DNA from: Microbacterium algeriense | GTDB lineage: Bacteria; Actinomycetota; Actinomycetes; Actinomycetales; Microbacteriaceae | Direction: 5' to 3' | NCBI RefSeq assembly: GCF_008868005.1 | Contig: NZ_WAAO01000001.1 | Location: 1,302,001-1,366,000 of the forward strand | DNA: 64,000 nt | Part shown: piece by piece, positions 25,774 to 34,049 of the stretch | How the letters are laid out: the number at the start of each line of letters is the position of its first letter | Numbering within the stretch: position 1 is the first letter of the stretch | The notes under the pieces: generated by a model | What the model was told of the DNA's origin: nothing | The model's input: the letters and a program-made list of their open reading frames with translations, nothing else | The model's database searches: none | Translations under genes and position numbers: made by a program

Positions 25774-26742
25774 CTAGGCGGCCGGGGCGAGATCGAAGGA
25801 TTCGCGGATCGCGTCCTCGAGCTCCGGGTAGCGGAACGTGAACCCCGCCGCGGTCAGCTTCTCCGGCAGCACCCAGCGGCTCTTGAGGATCAGCTCGGTC
25901 TCGGTGCGGATGCCGATCGCGCCGAGCTCCAGCATCCAGCGCGGCAGGGGAGGACCGACCCGCACGCCGAGCACGCGACGGACGGTCGCCATGAACTCCC
26001 GGTTGTCGACGGGGTGCGGTGACGCCACGTTCACCGGACCGGTCAACGACGGGGTCTGCTCCAGGAAGTCGATGATGCGGGCGACGTCCTCGATGTGCAC
26101 CCAGCTGAACTTCTGACGGCCCCGACGGGCTCCGGGGAGATGGCCGGTTCCTGCGGCGCGGCGCGCACGGCTCACCGGCCAGCGGCCGTCGTACTGGGGG
26201 CCGCCGAGGCCCAGCCGCGCGAGATTCCGCAGCGGCTCGAGCACACCGCCGTGCCCCAGCACGATGGCGCTGCGCAGGGCGACGCGTCGTGTGCCGGGCA
26301 GGTTGCCGGCGAACAGCGCCCGCTCCCACGCCTTCGCGACCTCGACGGAGAACCCGGAGCCGATCTCGCCGGTCGCCTCCGTCATGGGCCGGTCCTCCGC
26401 GTGGCGGTAGATGGTGGCCGTCGAGGAGTTCACCCAGAGCTCGGGCGGGGCGGAAGCCCGGGAGATCGCGGTGCTCAGCGAGCTCGTGGTGTCCAGTCGC
26501 GATCGGAAGATCTCGGCGCGGTTCTCCGCGGTGTAGCGGCAGTTGACGCTCTTGCCCGCGAGCCCGATCACCAGGGTCGACCCGTCGACCGCGCGGTCGA
26601 TCGCGGCCTGGTCGCCCCACCGGATGTCCGCGCCGGAGCGCGAGATCGTCACGACCTCGCGTCCATCCGTCCGGAGTCGGGAGGCGAGGAAGCGCCCCAT
26701 GAATCCGGTGGCTCCGCCGATGACGACCCGACCTGTGCTCAT
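25774..26742 (-). CDS. TIGR01777-family epimerase/NAD-dependent sugar-type oxidoreductase
   Basis: A 322-residue Rossmann-fold protein. The dinucleotide motif GGATGFMGRFLASRL is at about residues 9-23, and SWVHIEDVA plus the C-terminal LGAIGIRTETELILKSRWVLPEKL are signatures of the TIGR01777/SDR39U1 group. The enzymatic role of the family is not settled. It overlaps the upstream DUF4166 gene by 4 bp (ATGA), so the two are co-translated; this pairing suggests a joint role, perhaps at the membrane or in lipid or cofactor metabolism. Confidence 0.85.
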   Translation of the reverse strand: MSTGRVVIGGATGFMGRFLASRLRTDGREVVTISRSGADIRWGDQAAIDRAVDGSTLVIGLAGKSVNCRYTAENRAEIFRSRLDTTSSLSTAISRASAPPELWVNSSTATIYRHAEDRPMTEATGEIGSGFSVEVAKAWERALFAGNLPGTRRVALRSAIVLGHGGVLEPLRNLARLGLGGPQYDGRWPVSRARRAAGTGHLPGARRGRQKFSWVHIEDVARIIDFLEQTPSLTGPVNVASPHPVDNREFMATVRRVLGVRVGPPLPRWMLELGAIGIRTETELILKSRWVLPEKLTAAGFTFRYPELEDAIRESFDLAPAA

Positions 26743-27374
26743 GGGTGCTGCTCCCTGTCCTCGAGATGCTGGATGCGATAGGTGAAGTCGCCCCGATACT
26801 CGTACACCCGCCCGAGCACGGGTGCGTCGATCGTCAGGTCAACGCGTTGACGGTCCAGAGCGTCGTCGAAGCGCTCGGTGAGCCGGACGACGGGGGCGAA
26901 CGCCCGGGGGAGGCGCAGACGGAGCCTGCCGAGCCGGAGCCCCACAGCCCTGCTGGTCAGGTGGAGGGCGCCGTCGGCGACGTCGACGTCGAAGCAGGCG
27001 GCGACGAGGCCCGGTTCGCCGAGCTCATCCACGACGCGTCCGTGTCGCGTGAGCGCGACCGCATCCCGCATGACCCACGGGCCGCGCGCGAAGTGGAAGG
27101 TGCGCTCGCCGATGCTGCGGGAGGCGATCGTCCGGTTCTCGATGCCGAACGGCACATCGTGCTCCCACGCGGCGGCGACGACGCCCCGACGCTCCAGGAG
27201 GCGCAGCACCGGCCAGATCCACCGCCGGGGCGTGCCGACGGACTGGAACACGCCGTCGCCGACGCCGACCGCGCCATCCGGGACGGCCTCGAAATACGCC
27301 CGCAGTCGCGGATGCAGGTCGTGGATGCGCTCGCCCAGCGCCCTCGCGTACGGGGACTGCGGCACGGGCGTCAC
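26739..27374 (-). CDS. DUF4166-domain protein
   Basis: A 211-residue protein matching the DUF4166 pattern: an N-terminal HPRLRAYFEAVPDGAVGVGDGVF helix-loop, GIENRTIASRSIGERTFHF, and a C-terminal RVYEYRGDFTY. No enzymatic motif can be named. The GTG start has no Shine-Dalgarno, but TAGGCT (27386-27381) lies 6 nt upstream, a leaderless promoter for this two-gene unit with the TIGR01777 epimerase. In other genomes the two domains occur fused or adjacent (general knowledge), which fits. Confidence 0.8.
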   Translation of the reverse strand: MTPVPQSPYARALGERIHDLHPRLRAYFEAVPDGAVGVGDGVFQSVGTPRRWIWPVLRLLERRGVVAAAWEHDVPFGIENRTIASRSIGERTFHFARGPWVMRDAVALTRHGRVVDELGEPGLVAACFDVDVADGALHLTSRAVGLRLGRLRLRLPRAFAPVVRLTERFDDALDRQRVDLTIDAPVLGRVYEYRGDFTYRIQHLEDREQHP

Positions 27375-27411
27375 GGTTCGAGCCTAGCCGGGGCGAGAGC
27401 CTCGGGACGGC

Positions 27412-28029
27412 TCAGCTGCCCGGCCGCAGCAGTCGGTCGAGCAGTGCGAGCGCCTCGTGCTGCGGCGCGGTGTCATCCAGCAGCCATTGGGTCTGCAGGC
27501 CGTCCGAGGCGGCGACGACCAGGGCGGCGACCGCATCCGGGTCGACATCGCCGCGCATGCGGCCCTGCTCCTGCTGCTGCCGCACGGTGTCGGCGAGGCT
27601 GTCCCGCAGGCGCGAGAACCGGTCGGTGGCGAAGGCGCGCGCCGCCGGATGCCCCTCTTCGAGGGCGGACGCGACCAGCGTCGAGTAGAGCTGCACGAGC
27701 CCGGGGACCGCGCGGTTGGTGCGAGCGGACTCGATCATCATCTCCACCGGCGTCGCGTCCGGCGCCGGGGGCGCGGACTGTCGTCCCGGAGCGTAGCTCT
27801 CCCGGTACACCGCGACGAGGAGCTCCTCGAGCGAGCCGAAGTAGTGCGTGAGAGCGGCGTGGGTGACGCCGACCTCGCGCGCGATGGCCCGCAGGCTGGT
27901 GCGATCGGAGCCGCGCTCGGCGAAGACCTCGATGGCGCGGTCGAGGATCTCCTGTCGTCGGGCGATTCCCTTGGCGTAGGCGCCACGCCGCCGGGCGGGA
28001 TCGGCGTGCTCTGCGGACTCGACGGGCAT
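27412..28029 (-). CDS. TetR-family regulator
   Basis: A 205-residue regulator. The HTH is at about residues 22-68, with the recognition region VGVTHAALTHYFGSLEELL. The C-terminal domain is variable, so the ligand is unknown. TAGACT (28041-28036) lies 6 nt before the ATG, again leaderless. It is divergent from the isomerase/dehydrogenase pair at 28138-30083, and an imperfect palindrome between them is a likely operator, so it probably controls that pair and itself. Confidence 0.88.
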   Translation of the reverse strand: MPVESAEHADPARRRGAYAKGIARRQEILDRAIEVFAERGSDRTSLRAIAREVGVTHAALTHYFGSLEELLVAVYRESYAPGRQSAPPAPDATPVEMMIESARTNRAVPGLVQLYSTLVASALEEGHPAARAFATDRFSRLRDSLADTVRQQQEQGRMRGDVDPDAVAALVVAASDGLQTQWLLDDTAPQHEALALLDRLLRPGS

Positions 28030-28048
28030 GGGGGGAGTCTAGCGAATC

Positions 28049-28071
28049 AAAACTTCCGGTTGGAGGTATTT
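28049..28071. promoter_or_regulatory. Probable TetR operator
   Basis: ACTTCC-GGTT-GGAGGT at 28052-28067 is an inverted repeat with one mismatch, flanked by A-rich and T-rich ends. It lies between the TetR gene and the isomerase gene; GATAGCGT at about 28075-28082 is a possible -10 for the latter with TTGGAG upstream. Position supports repression of both directions. Confidence 0.5.
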
Positions 28072-28137
28072 GGTGATAGCGTCCTTTCCGCAGGGCGCAC
28101 GCCCTGCCCGTCACCGATGACCGAAGGAGCACGACCG

Positions 28138-28944
28138 ATGACGATCCGGACTTCCCTGCAGCTGTTCACGATCAAGGACGAGCTGGAGGCCGACCTCGAA
28201 GGGTCCCTCGCCGCCGTCGCCGCCCGCGGCTTCACGGCCGTCGAGCCCTACGACTTCGTCCGCCGCGCGGAACCGCTCGCCGCCGCGCTCTCCGCCGCCG
28301 GTCTCGTCGCGCCGTCCGGGCACGCCTTCCTCGCATCCGAGTCCTTCGTCAACCCGGACGGCAGCGGCACGACGCTTCCGGTGCCGTCGCCGACCGAGGT
28401 CTTCGCCGCGGCCAAGGTGCTCGGCATGGACACCGTGATCGACCCGTACACGGAGCCGGCCCGCTGGGAGTCCGTCGCGCAGATCGAGGAGACCGCGCGT
28501 CTGCTCAACGAGGCGGCCGCCATCGGCGCGACCGTGGGGGTGCGGGTCGGCTACCACAACCACGCGCACGAGCTGGAGGCGGAGTTCGACGGCGTCACCG
28601 GGCTCGAGGTGCTCGCCGGCCTCCTCGACGAGCGCGTCGTCCTGGAGGTCGACCTGTACTGGGTCGCCCGCGGTGGCGTCGACCCGGTCGCCCTGCTGGA
28701 GCGTCTCGGCGACCGTGTGATCGCCGTGCATGCCAAGGACGGCACGCTCGACCCGGCGCTCGCCGGCGCCTACCCGCCCGCCGACCAGGTGCCCGCGGGT
28801 GAAGGCTCCGTGCCCCTCGTCGAAGCCGTCGCCGCCGCTCCCGCTCTCGAGCTGGCGATCGTCGAGTTCGACCACTACGAGGGAGACCTGTTCGACGCCA
28901 TCGAGCGCAGTCGGGTCTACCTCGACGAGAAGGTCGCCGGCTGA
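28138..28944 (+). CDS. Sugar phosphate isomerase/epimerase (AP-endonuclease-2 TIM barrel)
   Basis: A 268-residue xylose-isomerase-like TIM-barrel protein. Metal-site residues are visible in GYHNHAHELE, VLEVDLYWVARGG, VIAVHAKDG and IVEFDHYEGD. Members epimerise, isomerise, dehydrate or beta-eliminate sugars and inositols, so the reaction cannot be fixed. ATG follows CGAAGGAGCACGACCG. Its stop overlaps the start of a Gfo/Idh/MocA dehydrogenase by one base (TGATG), which indicates that the two enzymes act in the same pathway. Confidence 0.85.
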   Translation: MTIRTSLQLFTIKDELEADLEGSLAAVAARGFTAVEPYDFVRRAEPLAAALSAAGLVAPSGHAFLASESFVNPDGSGTTLPVPSPTEVFAAAKVLGMDTVIDPYTEPARWESVAQIEETARLLNEAAAIGATVGVRVGYHNHAHELEAEFDGVTGLEVLAGLLDERVVLEVDLYWVARGGVDPVALLERLGDRVIAVHAKDGTLDPALAGAYPPADQVPAGEGSVPLVEAVAAAPALELAIVEFDHYEGDLFDAIERSRVYLDEKVAG

Positions 28945-30083
28945 TGGCGATCGGCAGCGGCCCCGTCGGCGTCGGCATCATCGGCGCCGGCAACATCAGC
29001 GACCAGTACCTGTCGAACCTCACGACCTTCCCCGACGTCCGCGTCCTCGCGATCGGCGACCTGCTCGAGGAGCGCGCGAAGGCGCAGGCCGAGAAGTACG
29101 GCGTCCCGCGGGCAGGTGGAGTCGCCACCGTGCTCGAGGACCCCGAGATCGACGTCGTCGTGAACCTCACGATCCCGGCGGTGCACGTCGAGGTCTCGGA
29201 GGCGATCCTCGCGGCGGGCAAGCACGTCTGGACCGAGAAGCCGATCGGCGTGAGTCGCGAGGAATCCCGCCGACTCCTGGGGAAGGCGGAGGAAGCCGGG
29301 CTCCGCATCGGGGTGGCACCCGACACCGTCCTCGGACCGGGCGTGCAGACCGCGAAGCGGGCGATCGCGCGGGGCGACATCGGTCGTCCGCTGTTCGCCC
29401 AGACCACCTTCCAGTGGTCGGGGCCGGAGATCTTCCACCCGAACCCCGCGTTCCTGTACGCCAAGGGCGGGGGGCCGCTGCTCGACATGGGGCCCTACTA
29501 CGTGTCGGCGCTCGTGCACGTCTTCGGCCCGGTCGCCTCGGTCGCCGCTCTCGGGCTGCAGGGCACACCCACCCGCCGCGTGCAGGTCGGCGAGCTCGCC
29601 GGGCAGGAGTTCCCGGTCGAGATCCCCTCCACACTCAGTGTCCTGATGGACTTCGAAGGCGGCGGTCAGGCGCAGAGCCTGTATAGCACGGACTCGCCCA
29701 TCATCCGCCAGGGGATCGTGGAGATCACCGGCACCGAGGGCACGATCGCGATCCCCGACCCCAACACCTTCGGCGGCGCGATCACCATCACCCGACCCCT
29801 CACTCGTCTGTTCGTCCCGCCCGAGCCGATCGAGCAGGAGGTCGTCGACGTCGTGCAGGAGGGCGTGCTCTCCGGCCGCGGCGTGGGCCTGCTGGACATG
29901 GTGCGCTCGATCGCCGCCGACCGCCCCCACGTCGCGACGGGGGAGTTCGGCTACCACGTGCTCGACACGCTGCTCTCGATCGAGGAGGCCGCGGAGGCGC
30001 GCCGCTTCATCGAGGTGGAGAGCACCCTGGATCAGGTGGGTTCGATCGCCGCGGACTTCGATCCGTTCGAGGCCACGCTCTGA
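28944..30083 (+). CDS. Gfo/Idh/MocA-family dehydrogenase
   Basis: A 379-residue NAD(P)-dependent oxidoreductase. The Rossmann motif is GIIGAGNISDQYL near residue 13, and EKP (WTEKPIG) at about residue 96 carries the conserved lysine. The C-terminal domain is the usual alpha/beta sandwich with GGGPLLDMGPYYV. These enzymes oxidise or reduce a sugar hydroxyl or ketone. Coupled to the preceding isomerase gene and ending 28 bp from a convergent ROK gene. Confidence 0.87.
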   Translation: MAIGSGPVGVGIIGAGNISDQYLSNLTTFPDVRVLAIGDLLEERAKAQAEKYGVPRAGGVATVLEDPEIDVVVNLTIPAVHVEVSEAILAAGKHVWTEKPIGVSREESRRLLGKAEEAGLRIGVAPDTVLGPGVQTAKRAIARGDIGRPLFAQTTFQWSGPEIFHPNPAFLYAKGGGPLLDMGPYYVSALVHVFGPVASVAALGLQGTPTRRVQVGELAGQEFPVEIPSTLSVLMDFEGGGQAQSLYSTDSPIIRQGIVEITGTEGTIAIPDPNTFGGAITITRPLTRLFVPPEPIEQEVVDVVQEGVLSGRGVGLLDMVRSIAADRPHVATGEFGYHVLDTLLSIEEAAEARRFIEVESTLDQVGSIAADFDPFEATL

Positions 30084-30106
30084 GCCCCGCGCGTGACGGC
30101 GGGGGC
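30084..30106. terminator. Possible bidirectional terminator
   Basis: GCCCCGC (30084-30090) and GCGGGGGC (30099-30106) can pair in the 28-bp gap between two convergent stop codons. GC-rich, 8-nt loop, no T-run. Confidence 0.4.
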
Positions 30107-30111
30107 GCGGT

Positions 30112-31305
30112 TCAGCGCGCCTTCGCCGCCACGTAGCCGTCGACGCTCGCGGGAGAGAGCACCTCGCGGGCGACCATGATGGCCGCACCCAGCACCGCCG
30201 CGCGATCGCCCGCCTGGGACTGGACGATCGCGAGGTGCTGGGTGGCGAGCGGGATCGACCGGCGGTACACGACCTCGCGGACCCCGGCGAGGAGATGCTC
30301 GCCGGCGCGGGCGATGCTGCCTCCCAGCACGATGATCGACGGGTTGAGGAGGTTCACGACGGTGGCGAGCACCTCGCCCACGTCGCGTCCGGCCTGACGC
30401 GTCGCCTCGATGGCTGTCGGGTTCCCGGCGCGTACCAGGTCGACGACGTCCGAGGCGCCTCGCACGTCGAGGCCCTCCGCGCGCAGGGCGATGGCGAGGG
30501 CGGATCCGCTGGCGAGCGCCTCCAGGTCGCGTTCGTCGCCGGGCGGCCTGGTGGATCCGGCACCGGCGGGGACCTGCACGTGGCCCATGTCGCCCGCCGA
30601 CCCCTGGGCGCCGCGCTGCAGCTGCCCGCCGGCGATGATCCCGGCGCCGATGCCTGTCGACACCTTCACGAAGATCAGGTCGTCCACCTGCGGCCAGCTC
30701 GTCGCCTGCTCGCCGAGCGCCAGGATGTTGACGTCGTTGTCGACGAGCACCGGCACGTCGAAGGTCCGCTGCACGTACGCCGGGATGTCGAACCGATCCC
30801 AGCCCGGCATGATCGGCGGGTTGGTCGGACGGCCCGTCGAGTGCTCGACGGGCCCGGGAACCCCGATGCCGACGCCCACCAGTGGCAGCCCGTCGGCGGT
30901 CGTCGCGAGCAGTTCCGCGGCATCGGCGAGGATCGTGTCGAGCAGCGGCTCAGGGCCGTCCGCGATGTCGATCGCGCGGGTCCGCGCATCGAGGATCATC
31001 CCGGCGAGGTCGGCGACGGCGACGGTCGCATGCGTCGCCCCGAGGTCGACGGCGAGCACCAGCCCGGCGCGGGGGTTGAAGGCGACGCGGGCGGGCGGTC
31101 GTCCCCCTGTGGACGCGGCCTCACCGGCGGGGCGGAGGAGGTCGGCGGCGAGCAGCGCGTCCACGCGCAGGGCGACGGTCGAGCGGGCGAGACCGGTGAG
31201 GGCGGCGAGTTCGGCCTTGGTTCTGGCGGTGCCGTCGCGGAGGATCTGGAAGATCTCTCCGGCGCCGGGGGAGGGCGCCGGCGTCGGCCTGAGCACATCA
31301 ACCAT
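30112..31305 (-). CDS. ROK-family transcriptional regulator
   Basis: A 397-residue regulator: a winged HTH at about residues 15-65 (TKAELAALTGLARSTVALRVDALL) and a ROK domain after it (AVDLGATHATVAV, GIGVPGPVEHS, VDNDVNILALGE). The ROK zinc motif CxCGxxGC is missing: GHVQVPAG is followed by RPPGDERDLEA, with no cysteine. Start ATG at 31305 gives the usual length; it has no ribosome-binding site, and TTTACT lies 6 nt upstream. Divergent from the dehydrogenase-transporter operon at 31420, which it most likely controls. Confidence 0.87.
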   Translation of the reverse strand: MVDVLRPTPAPSPGAGEIFQILRDGTARTKAELAALTGLARSTVALRVDALLAADLLRPAGEAASTGGRPPARVAFNPRAGLVLAVDLGATHATVAVADLAGMILDARTRAIDIADGPEPLLDTILADAAELLATTADGLPLVGVGIGVPGPVEHSTGRPTNPPIMPGWDRFDIPAYVQRTFDVPVLVDNDVNILALGEQATSWPQVDDLIFVKVSTGIGAGIIAGGQLQRGAQGSAGDMGHVQVPAGAGSTRPPGDERDLEALASGSALAIALRAEGLDVRGASDVVDLVRAGNPTAIEATRQAGRDVGEVLATVVNLLNPSIIVLGGSIARAGEHLLAGVREVVYRRSIPLATQHLAIVQSQAGDRAAVLGAAIMVAREVLSPASVDGYVAAKAR

Positions 31306-31365
31306 TTCGTCAGTAAACCACAGCACTTCGGCGCACCGGCGCTCGACTTCGAATTTGTGTCGGCA

Positions 31366-31393
31366 GACTTTTGACGAATTGCTAGCAAAAGTC
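31366..31393. promoter_or_regulatory. Inverted repeat, probable ROK operator
   Basis: Perfect 8-bp arms GACTTTTG (31366-31373) and CAAAAGTC (31386-31393) are separated by 12 bp. The repeat lies between the ROK gene and the Gfo/Idh/MocA-ABC operon. TGACGAATTG inside it resembles TGACGAAATG at the ROK start read on the other strand. CAGAAT lies 7 nt before the 31420 start as a weak leaderless -10. Confidence 0.55.
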
Positions 31394-31419
31394 GGAAGGT
31401 CTGTGTCAGAATCAGCCGC

Positions 31420-32529
31420 ATGACAACGGATGTCACTGACACCGGTCTCGGAACGATCCGAGCCGGCATCCTCGGCGGAGGATTCATGGCGCGCGTGCAC
31501 CGCACAGCGGCGCGGGATGCCGGAGCCGAGCTGCGGGCGGTGGCCACCCGCTCGGCGGCGGGGAGCCGGGACGCCGCACAGGCGCTGGGGGCCGAGCGGG
31601 CGGAGGTCGACGCCGCGGCGCTCCTCGACGCCGCGGACATCGACGTCGTGCACATCTGCACCCCGAACACCACGCATGCGGATCTCGCGCTCCGGGCTCT
31701 GAACGCCGGCAAGCACGTCATCTGCGAGAAGCCGCTCGCCACGACCGCCGAAGACGCTCGGATGCTCGCCGAGACCGCGGAGACTCGCGGACGCGTGGCC
31801 GCCGTCCCGTTCATCTACCGCTACCACCCGATGGTGCGCGAGGCGAGGGCCCGGATCGCCCAGGGCGAAGCCGGCGAGCTCCTCACCCTCGACTGCTCCT
31901 ACCTGCAGGACTGGATGCTGCTGCCCAGCGACGACGACTGGCGGGTGCGGTCCGAGTCCGCCGGGGCCTCCCGGGCGTTCGCCGACATCGGCTCGCACCT
32001 GTGCGACCTCATCGAGTTCGTGATCGGCGAGCGGATCCGCACGCTGAGCGCGCGCACGCGTCGGGTCTTCCCCGAGCGCTCGGGTCGCGTGGTCGATACG
32101 GAGGACATCGTCGCAGTGCTCGTCGAGACGGAGTCGGGGGCACTGGGGACACTGCTCATCTCGCAGATGGCCGCCGGTCGCAAGAACGCCCTGACGCTCG
32201 AGCTGCACGGTGCGCGGCAGAGCCTCCGGTTCGAGCAGGAGCGCCCGGAGGAGCTCTGGATCGGCATGCGCGAGGAGTCGCGGCTGCTGCTGCGCGACCC
32301 CGCGGTCTCCGCCCCGGATGCGGCACGGCTGCAGCGGGTGCCTGCGGGGCATGCGATGGGCTACCAGGACGCGTTCAACGGATTCGTATCCGACGTGTAC
32401 GCCGCGATCGCGGGCGCGCAGCCGGAGGGCCTGCCGACGTTCGCCGACGGATGCCGCTCGGCCGTGCTCACCGAAGCCGTGCTCGACTCGGCGGCCGACG
32501 GCGGGCGCTGGGTGGAGGTGGCGGCATGA
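31420..32529 (+). CDS. Gfo/Idh/MocA-family dehydrogenase
   Basis: A 369-residue NAD(P)-dependent sugar oxidoreductase. Rossmann motif GILGGGFMARVH at about residue 15; the conserved lysine is in CEKPLA at about residue 108; FADIGSHLCDLIEFV is the histidine-containing active-site helix. First gene of the transporter operon; its stop overlaps the ATPase start (ATGA). The tight coupling to a ribose-type importer suggests it oxidises the imported sugar as the first step. Confidence 0.87.
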   Translation: MTTDVTDTGLGTIRAGILGGGFMARVHRTAARDAGAELRAVATRSAAGSRDAAQALGAERAEVDAAALLDAADIDVVHICTPNTTHADLALRALNAGKHVICEKPLATTAEDARMLAETAETRGRVAAVPFIYRYHPMVREARARIAQGEAGELLTLDCSYLQDWMLLPSDDDWRVRSESAGASRAFADIGSHLCDLIEFVIGERIRTLSARTRRVFPERSGRVVDTEDIVAVLVETESGALGTLLISQMAAGRKNALTLELHGARQSLRFEQERPEELWIGMREESRLLLRDPAVSAPDAARLQRVPAGHAMGYQDAFNGFVSDVYAAIAGAQPEGLPTFADGCRSAVLTEAVLDSAADGGRWVEVAA

Positions 32530-34049
32530 GCGCGACGACGACGCAGCCGGTGCTGCAGGTGTCCGGCATCCGGAAGTCCTTCTTCGGCGTCGAGGTGCTG
32601 AAGGGGATCGATTTCGACGTCCGGCCGGGCGAGGTGCACGGTCTCGTGGGCGAGAACGGCGCGGGCAAGTCGACCCTCATGAAGATCATCGCGGGTGTGC
32701 AGCCCGCGGACGAGGGCGTGATCGCGTATCGCGGCGACGAGGTGCGGCACACGCAGCCGAGACAGGCGATGGACGCCGGCATCGTGACGGTCTTCCAGGA
32801 GTTCACCCTGCTGCCGGAGCGGACGGTCGCGCAGAACGTGTACCTCGGGCGCGAGCCCCGGCGGGGCGGGTTCGTCGACCAGCGGGCGATGAACAGCAGG
32901 ACGGCGGAGCTCCTCACCGACCTCGGGGTGTCGTTCATCGAGCCTCAGGCGCGTGTCGGATCGCTCACGGTCGCCGAACAGCAGATCGTCGAGATCGTCA
33001 AGGCCCTCTCGTTCGACGCGCAGGTCATCTCGATGGACGAGCCGACGGCCGCGCTGAGCGACCGCGAGGTCGAGCTGCTGTACGCGATCGTCCGGCGTCT
33101 CACCTCGCGCGGGGTCGCCATCATCTACGTCTCGCACCGGCTGAAGGAGATCTTCGACCTGTGCGACCGCATCACGATCCTGAAGGACGGCGCGCTGGTG
33201 TCCACCGACGACACCACCGCCCTCACCACCGACGAGCTCGTGCGGCGGATGGTGGGCCGCTCCATCCAGTCGTACTTCCCCGACGCGCTCCCGGGGACGA
33301 CGGTCGGCGCACCGCGACTCGAGCTCGACGGGTGCGGCAACGCCTACGTCGACGGGGTGTCCCTGACACTGCGTGCGGGGGAGATCGTCGGCGTCGCGGG
33401 GCTGCAGGGGTCCGGACGCACAGAGCTCGTGGAGGGGGTGTTCGGCATCCAGGCGTTCAGCCGCGGAACGATGCGCATCGACGGGACTCCGGTGCGCATC
33501 ACGAGCGCACGGGCCGCCGTGCGCGCGGGCCTCGCTCTCGTCTCCGAGGATCGCAAGGCGCAGGGTCTCGCGCTCGGGCAGTCGGTCCTCGACAACGCAC
33601 TCCTCGTGGTGCGCGGCGTCTTCGCCGGTCGCACCGCCGCCTCGCGGCGCGAGGTCCCCGGCATCCTGTCCTCTCTCGAGGTCAGCTCGCGCGGCGTCGA
33701 CCAGGAGGTCCGCTTCCTCTCCGGCGGCAACCAGCAGAAAGTGGTGCTCGCCAAGTGGCTGCTCACCCGGCCGCAGATCGTGCTGTTCGACGAGCCCACC
33801 CGCGGCATCGACGTCGGCGCCAAGTACGCGGTCTACCAGCTGATGCGCGAACTCGCCGCGCAGGGGAAGGCCGTGCTGATGGTGTCGAGCGAGCTGCCGG
33901 AGGTGATCGGCATGAGCGATCGCATCCTCGTGATGCACGACGGCGAGCTGGTCGCCGAGCTCCCGGCCGGCTCGGCGGAGCACGAGATCCTGGGAGCTGC
34001 GACCGGCGCGCACACACCGGGGACCACGGCGGAAGGGGGCGCGCGATGA
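32526..34049 (+). CDS. Sugar ABC transporter ATP-binding protein (two nucleotide-binding domains)
   Basis: A 507-residue RbsA/MglA-type (CUT2) ATPase. The first domain has Walker A GENGAGKST near residue 42, a Q-loop and Walker B (ISMDEPTAAL). The second has the degenerate GLQGSGRTEL in place of Walker A, the signature LSGGNQQKV and Walker B (LFDEPTRGID), as is normal in this family. It powers the two permeases encoded next. Overlaps both neighbours by 4 bp. Confidence 0.94.
   Translation: MSATTTQPVLQVSGIRKSFFGVEVLKGIDFDVRPGEVHGLVGENGAGKSTLMKIIAGVQPADEGVIAYRGDEVRHTQPRQAMDAGIVTVFQEFTLLPERTVAQNVYLGREPRRGGFVDQRAMNSRTAELLTDLGVSFIEPQARVGSLTVAEQQIVEIVKALSFDAQVISMDEPTAALSDREVELLYAIVRRLTSRGVAIIYVSHRLKEIFDLCDRITILKDGALVSTDDTTALTTDELVRRMVGRSIQSYFPDALPGTTVGAPRLELDGCGNAYVDGVSLTLRAGEIVGVAGLQGSGRTELVEGVFGIQAFSRGTMRIDGTPVRITSARAAVRAGLALVSEDRKAQGLALGQSVLDNALLVVRGVFAGRTAASRREVPGILSSLEVSSRGVDQEVRFLSGGNQQKVVLAKWLLTRPQIVLFDEPTRGIDVGAKYAVYQLMRELAAQGKAVLMVSSELPEVIGMSDRILVMHDGELVAELPAGSAEHEILGAATGAHTPGTTAEGGAR

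Noticed and set aside
26140..26180. Possible frameshift in the TIGR01777 epimerase around WPVSRARRAAGTGHLPGARRGRQK
   Set aside because: The stretch is Arg/Gly-rich but the frame stays open, and the downstream SWVHIEDVA motif is in frame; similar loops occur in actinobacterial members.
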